The translations under genes were made by a program, and so were the position numbers. Positions 8,972 to 17,313 of a DNA stretch of 64,000 nucleotides are shown one piece after another. How positions within the stretch are numbered: position 1 is the stretch's first letter; every line of letters starts with the position of its first letter. Source of the DNA: Bradyrhizobium algeriense. Its GTDB lineage: Bacteria; Pseudomonadota; Alphaproteobacteria; Rhizobiales; Xanthobacteraceae. The notes under the pieces are model-generated. The model had not been told where the DNA came from, did not search any database, and saw only the letters and a program-made list of their open reading frames with translations. The DNA is taken from assembly GCF_003062295.1 (NCBI RefSeq), contig NZ_PYCN01000005.1, positions 248,001 to 312,000 on the forward strand, in the 5' to 3' direction.

Positions 8972-9209
8972 GGCGCTTATCGCTCCGACACTATCCAGAA
9001 TGGGAACCCGAGCGCGCGGCGATTCGCAAGCCGGCTAGCCGGCCTGGCCGTATCTTTTCCAACTGGATGCCGAATAGTGCCCATAGCCGGGACTAGCCCT
9101 GGGGCCCGCCCCTGCTCGGGACCGCCGTGCACGGGACAGAGTATGGTCAGACTTGGTCCGGTCAGACTTGGCGCTGAACGCCGATGACGGAGATCCGGGA
9201 GCCAGCCAG

Positions 9210-9326
9210 CTAAGCCCCCAAAAGCCATCCCACGCCGGCAACTATCGCCCACAGCCAGCCAACCATGGCGATCCCGATTGCCGCCAGATAGAGCGGCGGA
9301 GCTAACCCCTGACGTAACTTCTTCAC
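9210..9326 (-). CDS. 38-aa single-span membrane protein (micro-operon gene B, copy 1)
   Basis: A GTG-started ORF of 38 codons whose first bases overlap the stop of the preceding small gene (GTGA), a pattern of translational coupling. The N-terminus is basic (MKKLRQG). The rest forms one hydrophobic span with the core AMVGWLW and a second GVGW near the end. A protein with the same size, layout and AMVGWxW core is encoded at 58874-58981, also directly behind a partner gene. The repeated pairing is the main evidence that this tiny ORF is real. The function is unknown; an inner-membrane location is inferred. Confidence 0.65.
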   Translation of the reverse strand: MKKLRQGLAPPLYLAAIGIAMVGWLWAIVAGVGWLLGA

Positions 9327-9487
9327 TGTGAACTTCGCAAAGCTTCCGCCTCGGACAAGCGCTCGCGAAGGCGTCGTAATTCCAGGTATCGCTCCGTAAT
9401 GCTGACAACTATGGGCTTTTTCAAAGCCTTCTTCGGCTTCTTTGATTTCGGCAGATCATCCACCGTCGTGCGGCTGTGCGCTTTCAT
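9323..9487 (-). CDS. 54-aa basic helical protein (micro-operon gene A, copy 1)
   Basis: The ATG at 9487 is preceded by a strong AGGAGGGGG-type ribosome-binding site at good spacing, which sets the start well inside a longer meaningless open frame. The N-terminal half is Lys-rich (LPKSKKPKKALKKP). The C-terminal half is a predicted amphipathic helix with RYLELRRLRERL. It aligns without gaps to the 54-aa product at 58705-58869, sharing KPK, a following Pro and Ser, and RY-x-E-x2-RLR. Its stop overlaps gene B. No known domain is recognised. Confidence 0.7.
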   Translation of the reverse strand: MKAHSRTTVDDLPKSKKPKKALKKPIVVSITERYLELRRLRERLSEAEALRSSQ

Positions 9488-9660
9488 AGGTAGCCCCCTC
9501 CTACTGCCTGAGAAACTCAAGCAAACGATGTGCCAGTCAAACCAGGGTGATGCGACCGGAACACCAGACCAACCTTTGTCTGGAGCGTTCTTATTGAAGT
9601 TCGATAACGCTTGCGTGACCCATTTGGGGGAAGTCGCGGAAAAAACCCGCGGCGTGGCGG

Positions 9661-10848
9661 CTAGTTGGGGGTTGACCGGTCGGTCCGTATCCACTGGGAT
9701 GCGGTGCCGCCTATCAACATCCGGCCGTAGAGCCGGATTTTTTTCAATGCAAAAGAGCCGAACGATAATGCCTCATGCGCAGGAAAAACCTGGCGCCCAA
9801 ATCTAAACCAAGCCAGAACGACACATAAGAAAAATCCAACGAGATTGCCGCCCGCGATCACGGTGGGCAGCCACGGCCCTCCCAGCAGCGCAACAGACGA
9901 AGTCAGGACCATCGTTCCGACGATAAATAGCGCAAGGAGAGAGAGTGGCGGCACCAGAAGATCGAGCGCCAGCGCAAGGACGTTCAAGTCGCCGCGCACT
10001 AAACCGGTCACGAGAAGCCGCGGAACGAATTTTCCGATGGTGGCGAGATGACCCTGCACCCAGCGTTGACGCTGACTCTCAGTCCCCTTGGCGCTGGTCG
10101 GAAATACGCTGGTAACTTTCACGAACGGAAAGAAATACGGGGCTTGGCCGGTTTTCGCCAGATCGAGCCCTAGCTTCAAATCCTCCACCAGATGACTGCT
10201 CGCCAGTGGAACGGAGTTGATCGCATTCCAGGGAAACATCATTCCTGTCCCCATCAATTGAACAGGGCAATGAAGGTTTCTTAGTCCAAGCGGTCGAATC
10301 CAGTTTCTGAGAATCCAGGCGAACTCTGCGAAGCTGTGATTGACGGGCGAATTGTCAGCGCTTTGCATCATGAACAGCGCTTGTACCGGCCGCTGAACGC
10401 CGTGACAGACCCGCTTCAGCCCTTCGATCAGGTCGGCCTGGAGCCGGCAGTCGGCATCGACGAAGAGGACAAAATCGGGCGGGTCCTGGCTAAGATGGGT
10501 TATGCCCCACCCCATCGCGAATCCCTTGCCAATTCTTATGGGGTCGTTGCGGACTATGACCTCGGCGCCCGCTTCGGTCGCAACCACCGCGGTGTCGTCG
10601 GTGCAATTATCGGCAACGACGATAAGGCGGTCTCCAGCGCCAAGCTGCGCCTTGATATCCTGCAGCGTTGGAACAAGTCCCAAGCCCTCATTATGCGCAG
10701 GAACAATTACCGCGACCCGCTTCTTAATATTTAATTCTTTGACCTCGAAAGGCTCCAGCCTTGGCGCCTTGAGAGCTGCAATGACTTCAACCAGCAGGAC
10801 AGCGACGGGAACGCTGAGCAATCCAGCCATAGCGGCCAAGATCAACAT
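9661..10848 (-). CDS. processive family 2 glycosyltransferase, membrane-bound
   Basis: 395 residues. The N-terminal helix is followed by a GT-A domain starting VAVIVPAHNE (45-54). The DxD motif is FVDADC (131-133), the acceptor-side acidic pair lies in SHLVEDLKLG (222-223), and QRQRW is at 259-263. Two or more membrane spans follow (about 290-355). The D, DxD, ED and QxxRW set is that of inverting, often processive, beta-glycosyltransferases such as those of the cellulose/hyaluronan synthase group. It acts at the inner membrane on a nucleotide sugar. It is divergent from the GT4 gene at 11030, and the two probably share a promoter region. Confidence 0.85.
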   Translation of the reverse strand: MLILAAMAGLLSVPVAVLLVEVIAALKAPRLEPFEVKELNIKKRVAVIVPAHNEGLGLVPTLQDIKAQLGAGDRLIVVADNCTDDTAVVATEAGAEVIVRNDPIRIGKGFAMGWGITHLSQDPPDFVLFVDADCRLQADLIEGLKRVCHGVQRPVQALFMMQSADNSPVNHSFAEFAWILRNWIRPLGLRNLHCPVQLMGTGMMFPWNAINSVPLASSHLVEDLKLGLDLAKTGQAPYFFPFVKVTSVFPTSAKGTESQRQRWVQGHLATIGKFVPRLLVTGLVRGDLNVLALALDLLVPPLSLLALFIVGTMVLTSSVALLGGPWLPTVIAGGNLVGFFLCVVLAWFRFGRQVFPAHEALSFGSFALKKIRLYGRMLIGGTASQWIRTDRSTPN

Positions 10849-11029
10849 TTCACAAATACCGATCTCGAAACGTTTGACTTAACGCTTTTTCAAAAAAAGT
10901 GAGTATGAGGTCAGGAATAAATATCCTGTTTCCCCCTCAATTACTACTATATTTCTCAAATAGATAATAGGACGAGGGACCCGTATTTTATCGGGCCTAT
11001 TTTCGGATAAGTCGGGCAGAGCACATTTT

Positions 11030-12301
11030 ATGAAGATCGCCTATCTGGTTAACCATTATCCGGCGATCAGCCACAGTTTCATTCGGCGCGAAATACTGGC
11101 GCTCGAACGCCTCGGCCACGAGGTCCTGCGAATATCGATCCGGGGTTGGGCCGACGCGCAGCACGGCGCCGAAGATCAGCTGGAGCAGGCCCGCACGCGT
11201 TACGTCCTGCGCGGCGGCGCCGCGCCGCTACTCCTTTCATTCTTGCGCATTCTGGCCACCAACCCCGTCGGCCTGTTTAGCGCGCTCGTTCTGACATTAA
11301 AGGTCGGTTTGCGGGCGGAGCGTCCCCTCCCCGTTCATCTGATTTATCTGTTCGAAGCGTGTCAGGTGGCCCTGTGGCTGCGCAGCGAAAAGGCGCAGCA
11401 CCTGCACGTTCATTTCGGAACCAATTCTGCCGAAGTAGCGATGCTGGTCCGCGAACTGGGAGGGCCGCCCTGGAGCTTTACCGCCCACGGCCCCGAAGAA
11501 TTCGACAAGCCGAAGTTCATCTCGCTGCCTGAGAAAATCCGGCGGGCTCGTTTTGTCGTCGCGGTCAGTTCATTCGGACGGAGCCAGCTCTTTCGCAATG
11601 TCCCCCATTCTTATTGGCCCAAGATAAAGGTGGTCCATTGCGGGCTTGAACCAGCCTTCTATCAAACCGATGCCACCACGGCGGCGAGCGGCGAACGACG
11701 ATTGGTTTGCGTCGGCCGCCTGTGTGAACAGAAGGGGCAGTTGCTCCTGATCGAGGCGGCGCGGCTATTGGCGGAGCGCGGGACCAGGTTCGAATTGGTG
11801 CTCGCCGGCGATGGTGAAATGCGCGGCGAGATCGAGGCGCTCCTCGCAAAGTACGAGCTGACGGGCATCGTGCGAATAACGGGCTGGATCAGCAGCGACG
11901 AAGTTCGCTCCGAAATTCTCGCAGCCCGGGCGCTGGTGTTGCCGAGCTTCGCCGAGGGCCTGCCGGTCGTCATCATGGAAGCCATGGCGTTGCGCAGACC
12001 GGTCATTAGTACGTTCGTCGCTGGAATCCCGGAGCTGGTCGAAACGGGGCAGCACGGCTGGCTTGTAGCTGCAGGGGATGTCGAGGCGCTGGCGCGCGCA
12101 ATGGACGCCTGCCTCAATGCCCCCGTGGAAACGATGATCAGAATGGGAGACGCCGCGCGCGCGAAAGTCCTTCAACAGCATGATGTGGACAAAGAAGCGA
12201 GCAAATTAATCGATCTGGTCTCGCAGTCGTTGAGAGTATCTGATGGCGAGCCAAGTCCCTCAGAATTAATTCCGGAAGCAAGGCACCGCGTGAAAAGTTG
12301 A
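11030..12301 (+). CDS. family 4 glycosyltransferase (GT-B)
   Basis: 423 residues. The opening MKIAYLVNHYPAISHSFIRR is typical of colanic-acid-type GT4 enzymes. The donor-binding half contains the phosphate-contacting LVCVGRLCEQKG and the E-x7-E motif in FAEGLPVVIMEAMA. It would transfer a sugar with retention to a lipid-linked repeat unit at the cytoplasmic face. The neighbouring GT2 gene is read divergently. The C-terminal 25 residues, hydrophilic, extend past the fold. Confidence 0.87.
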   Translation: MKIAYLVNHYPAISHSFIRREILALERLGHEVLRISIRGWADAQHGAEDQLEQARTRYVLRGGAAPLLLSFLRILATNPVGLFSALVLTLKVGLRAERPLPVHLIYLFEACQVALWLRSEKAQHLHVHFGTNSAEVAMLVRELGGPPWSFTAHGPEEFDKPKFISLPEKIRRARFVVAVSSFGRSQLFRNVPHSYWPKIKVVHCGLEPAFYQTDATTAASGERRLVCVGRLCEQKGQLLLIEAARLLAERGTRFELVLAGDGEMRGEIEALLAKYELTGIVRITGWISSDEVRSEILAARALVLPSFAEGLPVVIMEAMALRRPVISTFVAGIPELVETGQHGWLVAAGDVEALARAMDACLNAPVETMIRMGDAARAKVLQQHDVDKEASKLIDLVSQSLRVSDGEPSPSELIPEARHRVKS

Positions 12302-12591
12302 CGTTGGCTTGGCCTTAAGCCGTAGCTTGCTCGCATATCATCGCATGAGCAGCAGCTCCGGCTGGTTCCGCGCAAGTGCTGAGGGGATCGGAGGTGTAGC
12401 GGCTCATGATCCAAAGCGGCGCGCACGCCGCAGGCGTCGCCGATCAGGACGGCGCCTATTTAGCCAAATACCCTGCTCCGCCTGGGCTACATCATAAACG
12501 ATATCAAGCGGCGGTCGTCCTCGTTCAACACCGCGCATCGATCATCATTATCATGATCCGCATTCGGTGCGAAAGAAAGACACCGCCTCGC
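12302..12591. other. intergenic stretch, no gene seen
   Basis: About 290 bases between the GT4 stop and the stop of the converging PEP-CTERM gene. GC-rich short repeats (CGCGCACGCCGCAGGCGTCG) are present, but no coding motif or convincing terminator. Confidence 0.4.
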
Positions 12592-13188
12592 CTACGAGCC
12601 TGCTTGATCGAGCTGCAATGAGTCGCGCCGACGTCTTATCAGAGCAACACCCGCCAAACCAAGAAATCCTGCAATCATCATCGCCCACGTTGACGGCTCC
12701 GGGATCGCATTCACCTGGACTTGCGATGCAGTGGCCGCTTGTTCCGTGCTGTACTCTGCAATTTGCCCATCAGCACCGGTATTGGCGGGATCAGCTTGCC
12801 CGAGCAACGGCGACACAAAAAAACCGAAGAAACCATCCCCTGCCGCCAGTATCGTGCTGTAAGATCCATCGTATCCGTTAACCGCTTGAGGAACGAACTT
12901 CCTCGATCCAAGATCAAACCCGAAGTAGACATAGGCGTCGAGGTTGCCAACCCACGAATCCACAAAGGACAGGTCGTAAAACTTCCCGAACAGATTGATC
13001 GAAAAGGCACTCAAATCCGAATAGCCAATAGTCCCGGTAGCCGTTGAGTCGTAGCTAAAGGAGCCGCTTGCAATCACCGCGTTCGAACTATCGGAAAAGG
13101 TGAAGCCTTCGGTAACTGTCGCGGCATTTGCCGGGGCCAAATTAAACGCCAACCATAAGCCTGCAACCAAGCCAAAATTAAATCTCAT
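12592..13188 (-). CDS. PEP-CTERM sorting-domain protein (substrate 2)
   Basis: About 198 residues from the ATG at 13188 (or 13200). The signal peptide is MRFNFGLVAGLWLAFNLAPANA. The middle part is beta-type and Gly/Ser/Tyr-rich (YVYFGFDLGSRKFVPQAV). The C-terminus carries [20 protein letters not shown], a hydrophobic span, then IRRRRDS, a complete PEP-CTERM signal. Upstream codons in the open frame lack signal character and were excluded. The exosortase lies 1 kb away on the same strand, beyond the phosphoesterase gene. Confidence 0.9.
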   Translation of the reverse strand: MRFNFGLVAGLWLAFNLAPANAATVTEGFTFSDSSNAVIASGSFSYDSTATGTIGYSDLSAFSINLFGKFYDLSFVDSWVGNLDAYVYFGFDLGSRKFVPQAVNGYDGSYSTILAAGDGFFGFFVSPLLGQADPANTGADGQIAEYSTEQAATASQVQVNAIPEPSTWAMMIAGFLGLAGVALIRRRRDSLQLDQAGS

Positions 13189-13316
13189 TGCCAGCCCCAT
13201 GACTTTAAGTCTGCCAGCAGCATTGAATAAGAAAGTGATTCGCGTCAACAAATTGCTCGGGCCAGACGCCAGCACACGTGAGTCAGTCCGGTCAGCATCG
13301 AACTTCCCTGAGTTTC

Positions 13317-14006
13317 TCAGTCCGACTTCGCTAAAGCTGCCGGAGGCCCAAAAACTTCCAAAAATTCAACGGCACCACCGTTCTGGTCGTCTACAAACAC
13401 GCCAATCACCAGCCGGCCGGTGGTCCAGGCCATTCCGTCAAGGTTGGTCTTACCCTGGGTTACCACCGGTGCCTTCGGATCAGCGTGATGGCCGTGAACG
13501 ACATGGCGCCGACCGTGACCGCCCGCAAAGCCCCTTGGATATCGTTTCCACAAGAGCGTCTGCTCATTTTGCTTTGAGAGCGGAATCCTGGGGTCGACGG
13601 CTGCATGAACAAAGACCCTCTGATGATCCACGTAAATCAGTGGAAGATCAGCTATCCAGTTCAGGTGCGCCGATGGAATGACCTTTAGATCGTCGACGGC
13701 GCCATAGGAGGCGAGCGTTTTGTCACCACCGTTCTCCAGCCACCAACTCAACTCGGCGAGATTGCGGCTCGTCGTCCACATCATCGCTTCGTGATTACCC
13801 TTGAGGCACAGCAGGTCCAGCGCGGAGGATTTCAACCCCATCAACCGCTCTATGACCTGCCGACTCTCCGGGCCACGATCAACGTAGTCTCCCAAAGTCA
13901 CAATCTTGAACTTTTGACCACTTGAATGTCGCGTGATGAGATCGAGCGCGCCTTCCAGCAGATCGAGACGACCGTGAAGATCGGGTATCGCATAAGTAAG
14001 CGCCAT
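13317..14006 (-). CDS. metallophosphoesterase (PrpA/ApaH-like, Ser/Thr phosphatase superfamily)
   Basis: 229 residues with the full calcineurin-like metal site: DLHG (9-12), GDYVDRG (39-45), GNHE (70-73), a His in VFVHAAVD (134) and HGHH (171-174). These ligands bind two metal ions. Relatives hydrolyse phosphoserine/threonine/tyrosine or diadenosine tetraphosphate. No signal peptide, so cytoplasmic. It stands between a PEP-CTERM substrate and the exosortase on one strand, and a BY-kinase lies 4 kb away, so dephosphorylation of an export component is possible, but that is only inferred from position. Confidence 0.85.
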   Translation of the reverse strand: MALTYAIPDLHGRLDLLEGALDLITRHSSGQKFKIVTLGDYVDRGPESRQVIERLMGLKSSALDLLCLKGNHEAMMWTTSRNLAELSWWLENGGDKTLASYGAVDDLKVIPSAHLNWIADLPLIYVDHQRVFVHAAVDPRIPLSKQNEQTLLWKRYPRGFAGGHGRRHVVHGHHADPKAPVVTQGKTNLDGMAWTTGRLVIGVFVDDQNGGAVEFLEVFGPPAALAKSD

Positions 14007-14159
14007 GGCCCACCGACTCTTTCCCTATCGCAGTGGTCCATCAGGTAGTGCGGAACGAAACAATCGACAACCCAGGCCTGTCCAACGCTTTCGCAGAAAG
14101 GAATCGCCTCCCGGAACTGTCCAGCGGCGTATCACGGATCTGTTTGTGGGCGTTCTGAC

Positions 14160-15086
14160 TTAGACGGCAACCTGCTGTTGGCGAGGACGCACATGAAGTC
14201 GGCGATAGGCCGCGATGCAAAGACCCAATGCGGCGTCGAGCAAGAAGAGCAGGAAAAGCGCAACGACGAACAAACTGATACCAGTCAAGTCGTGAACAAT
14301 CCCGTCGAGCAAATCGGGACCACCGTAGTAGGCGATCAACACGAGCGCCAGAACACGGATAAAATTTGCAGCAATCGTAATTGGAATGATGGACATCAGA
14401 AGAATGACACTCCGGACTTTTTCCGACCACCGGAACGCATATGCGTAAAACACCCCGATCGCCGACAAAGCAAAAATCGAATTCATTCCAGAGCATGCGT
14501 CCTTTACCAGGAGCTGGTACGTACCGATCATGATCATGACGCCATTTTGTGCGACAGGATAACCCGCGGCATACAGGATGCCCGTCACCATATTGGAAAT
14601 GAGCACTTTGAGCGGGACGGTCGCCGCGTCGATTATCCAGTCAGGCATCGGAACCGCGAAAAAAAGAAAAGCGATTGGAAATGCGAGGACACGGAGCGCT
14701 GGCCAACCAAGCAGGATCAGAATGCAACCAACGATCACCGGGATGATCGAAAACATTTCAAAGGTTACGAGCCCCTGCTGGAGTCGCGCCAGGAACATCA
14801 ACACCAGACCAAACAAGAGCGCCATCCAGCCGACAATCGGAGCCGGCGAGGTTTTGACCAGCTTCAAGTTGGAGCGCGATTGCCAGACGAACCAAAGTGA
14901 AGCCGCAATGATGAGCGGGCCGTGGCCTTCTTGCTCGGTCTGCCAAGGTCCATCAATCAAATTCGAAACAGTCGGCGCGTAGGCAATAAGGACGCAAGCC
15001 ACGAGCAGTCCCGACCAAAGCAAACCCGCTGAAGTATCCGATTTCGTGGGCTGGAACACTTGGGAGTAAGTCATCGGTGTTTCCAA
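14160..15086 (-). CDS. exosortase (EpsH-type transpeptidase/protease)
   Basis: 308 residues, multi-pass (about eight hydrophobic segments). The exosortase catalytic triad is visible: Cys198 in DACSGMNSI, Arg244 in NFIRV and His265 in VHDLTG. Exosortases recognise PEP-CTERM tails after Sec export. There is no fused EpsI domain; EpsI is a separate gene at 16546. The length and the separate EpsI are as in EpsH of methanolan-type clusters. The exact subfamily (XrtB-, XrtV- or other) cannot be set without profile scores. The ATG at 15074 (MTYSQVF) is an alternative start. A small membrane protein and EpsD lie just upstream on the same strand, so the three genes probably form one operon. Its likely substrates are the four intact PEP-CTERM proteins in the window. 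Confidence 0.93.
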   Translation of the reverse strand: METPMTYSQVFQPTKSDTSAGLLWSGLLVACVLIAYAPTVSNLIDGPWQTEQEGHGPLIIAASLWFVWQSRSNLKLVKTSPAPIVGWMALLFGLVLMFLARLQQGLVTFEMFSIIPVIVGCILILLGWPALRVLAFPIAFLFFAVPMPDWIIDAATVPLKVLISNMVTGILYAAGYPVAQNGVMIMIGTYQLLVKDACSGMNSIFALSAIGVFYAYAFRWSEKVRSVILLMSIIPITIAANFIRVLALVLIAYYGGPDLLDGIVHDLTGISLFVVALFLLFLLDAALGLCIAAYRRLHVRPRQQQVAV

Positions 15087-15135
15087 TTAAACGCTTCAAA
15101 TAACTAACATTTTGCAGAAAGCTCAACAACCGGTT

Positions 15136-15360
15136 TTATTTCCGCAGCACAATCAGAGCCGGATAGATCACGCCCGCAACAACCAGCAGCAAAGCAAGGA
15201 CGGTTGAACCGGAATTGCCAACCTGGTTTGCGACCGCAAATACGATACCCGCCAGCATAAAATGCATCAACGTACGGGTTTCGCGGTCCGTAAATTGAAG
15301 GAAAGCGATGACCAGTCCGACAAAGCAAGTTACGGTCACTACATCAAAGAGCGTTGCCAT
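15136..15360 (-). CDS. small two-span membrane protein, probable exosortase accessory
   Basis: 74 residues with two or three hydrophobic segments (VVTVTCFVGLVIAFLQF; FMLAGIVFAVANQVG; VLALLLVVAGVIYPALIV) joined by a charged loop TDRETRTLMH. It sits between epsD and the exosortase gene on the same strand, 50 bases before the exosortase start. I recall small proteins of this kind annotated as accessory proteins of XrtV exosortase systems, but could not verify it. A role in assisting the exosortase in the inner membrane is inferred from position. Confidence 0.75.
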   Translation of the reverse strand: MATLFDVVTVTCFVGLVIAFLQFTDRETRTLMHFMLAGIVFAVANQVGNSGSTVLALLLVVAGVIYPALIVLRK

Positions 15361-15425
15361 ATCCTAGGCCTGCCAAAATTGAAAAACAGAAGGGGCGGGC
15401 GAAATCACTGTACACCAATCAGGCG

Positions 15426-16298
15426 TCAATTTTTTCCGTCCCCACCCGGCTTCATTATTTTGGCATATTCACCTTGATACCTTGCTTCGAGATTAGCCGA
15501 GTAAGCGGCCAAGCTGGTTTCCCCTTTTAGCGCCTCCGCTCTCATCATCTGCCGCGCGACATTGGCTGCGGCCTCCCCCTCAAGCGGACGCGCTTCTTCA
15601 CCTTTCACCTTGAAGAAAATGCCGTTGGGACCAGAGCGCAGGAAGAAGACGTCCTCTGCCTTCTTAGCCTCGATTGTGCTATTGAAGTCTTGTGGAATAT
15701 CGCCGCTGTTCAATACGCTCGTCTGGCGAGCGTGCGGTATACCCGCCGACGTCAGGTGCTGATCAACTTCGTCCAGCGTTTTGGCGTTCTTGTTGGCATC
15801 GACCACCGCCTGACCATTCGGTCCGAACGGAAAACCAATCTGTTCAACGCTTAGGATTTTTCTATTGGCAAATTTTCCCGGATTATTCGCGATGTACCTA
15901 TCGACCTCCGCCTTGCCAGGGGCTTTGGAAGTTACTGAACGAAGCAGAATTGCGTTTTCCAGGACCTGCTCTCGCGCGCGCAACAAGTCCAGCAATACGC
16001 TCGGCTCGCGATCAAGCTTAGCAGCGAGCGCCCGTTGCAGCAGATACTTGCGAGCAACCAGATCTCCCACCACCTTCCTTACAACCGCGGGATCCTTCTG
16101 TTTGTCAGGCGGAATGCTGGTAATGCGCAGTTCGTTTTCGAACTCCTGCGTTGTCACAACTTCGTCGCCGACATGCGCAATGACCTGACCACGATAGGCC
16201 GCGGCTTCATCGGATTTCTTGCTGCATCCTCCGAGCACGGCTGCGCAAACGCCCAGAACTGCTGCAATATGAAAGAGCCGGACCGATAAGCCCTTCAT
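15426..16298 (-). CDS. epsD: EpsD-family peptidyl-prolyl isomerase-like lipoprotein
   Basis: 290 residues with a lipoprotein signal ending VLGGC (Cys25). An N-terminal SurA/PpiC-type helical chaperone region follows (VIAHVGDEVVTTQEFENEL), then a parvulin-like region (about 150-240) containing ILSVEQIGFPF. EpsD proteins accompany exosortases in exopolysaccharide clusters and are thought to help fold or assemble periplasmic export parts. It heads the epsD, accessory gene, exosortase series and is read away from epsI. Isomerase activity itself is unproven in this family. Confidence 0.82.
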   Translation of the reverse strand: MKGLSVRLFHIAAVLGVCAAVLGGCSKKSDEAAAYRGQVIAHVGDEVVTTQEFENELRITSIPPDKQKDPAVVRKVVGDLVARKYLLQRALAAKLDREPSVLLDLLRAREQVLENAILLRSVTSKAPGKAEVDRYIANNPGKFANRKILSVEQIGFPFGPNGQAVVDANKNAKTLDEVDQHLTSAGIPHARQTSVLNSGDIPQDFNSTIEAKKAEDVFFLRSGPNGIFFKVKGEEARPLEGEAAANVARQMMRAEALKGETSLAAYSANLEARYQGEYAKIMKPGGDGKN

Positions 16299-16545
16299 CT
16301 CAAAACTCCGTGATACGACATGGCTTTGGCAGGCGGAAATCCTCTGCCCACTGGCAATAGCTGCTTACGCATTTACTCGTCGTGCGTCGAGACCAATGGC
16401 CATGGCGCTAAAAATTTCAAGGGTTTATGTTAATATTGACGCGGCACAAACCTACGTCGTTTTAATTGGAAATCACAGCCGTTCATGTATATTATTCTTT
16501 CCAAATACAATGATTTGGAATGCCGAATCCACATCGAGTTAACCA

Positions 16546-17241
16546 ATGAAAATTAGTCGCATTCAGGTGATTTTGGCGAGCATCGCGCTTCTCGGTTCTG
16601 CGGCGCTTGCGGAACTGCTCCAGCCTCGCCAGTTGATGGCGAGAACAGCTGCATCGCCCAGTCTTGAAAGCATCGTGCCGCGACAATTTGGCACCTGGAC
16701 GCTCGTCCCTGAAATTAGCCCGGTTAAGCCAACTGAGGAGTCTGCTGAGCCGGACCTGCTATCAGCCAGGAACTACAGCCAGGAAGTGGCACGCGGCTAC
16801 ACCGATGGCCATGGCAACATTGTCATGCTCATGGTCGCCTATGGTCCGGTGCAAAATTACAGGCTCAAAGCCCATCGACCGGAAATCTGCTATACGGCAA
16901 ATGGATTCCGTGTCTTCGACAAGACCGATACGGCAGTCAGCTATAAGGATGGAAGTGCGCCTATCAAAACCATGCGGCTCATCGCCGAACGGGAATCTCG
17001 GTTTGAGCCTTTGACCTACTGGATGAGAGTGGGCAACGATATCTCAAACACCGTAGTCGAACATCAGCTCAGCCGTCTAAAGTATGGTTTGCGCGGCATG
17101 ATCCCGGATGGTGCCCTAATCAGAGTTTCAACGATCGGTCTGCCCCGCGAAGCTTCATTCAAACTACAAGACCAGTTCATTAAAGACTTGCTTGCTGCCG
17201 TTCCCTCGAAGGAACTCAAGTTCTTTATCGGCGCGTCTTAA
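16546..17241 (+). CDS. epsI: EpsI family exosortase-associated protein
   Basis: 231 residues. An N-terminal membrane anchor or signal (about 7-24) precedes the EpsI domain with its hallmark HRPEICYTANGF (110-121, Cys115). EpsI is required for exopolysaccharide production in methanolan-type systems and is always found with an exosortase; its biochemical role is not established. Here it is a stand-alone protein, divergent from epsD with a 247-base shared upstream region. A serine-protease gene follows 72 bases later on the same strand. Confidence 0.9.
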   Translation: MKISRIQVILASIALLGSAALAELLQPRQLMARTAASPSLESIVPRQFGTWTLVPEISPVKPTEESAEPDLLSARNYSQEVARGYTDGHGNIVMLMVAYGPVQNYRLKAHRPEICYTANGFRVFDKTDTAVSYKDGSAPIKTMRLIAERESRFEPLTYWMRVGNDISNTVVEHQLSRLKYGLRGMIPDGALIRVSTIGLPREASFKLQDQFIKDLLAAVPSKELKFFIGAS

Positions 17242-17313
17242 CTTGTCGTCCGAATCGGCTAATGGTCGTTCCGTACATCGCCAGGATCCGCGGAGCTCGG
17301 ATGTGAGTGTGCA

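Noticed and set aside
14178..14900. A 240-codon plus-strand ORF opposite the exosortase gene
   Set aside because: The composition is Arg/Asn/Gln-rich with no motif, while the minus strand encodes a complete exosortase with its triad.
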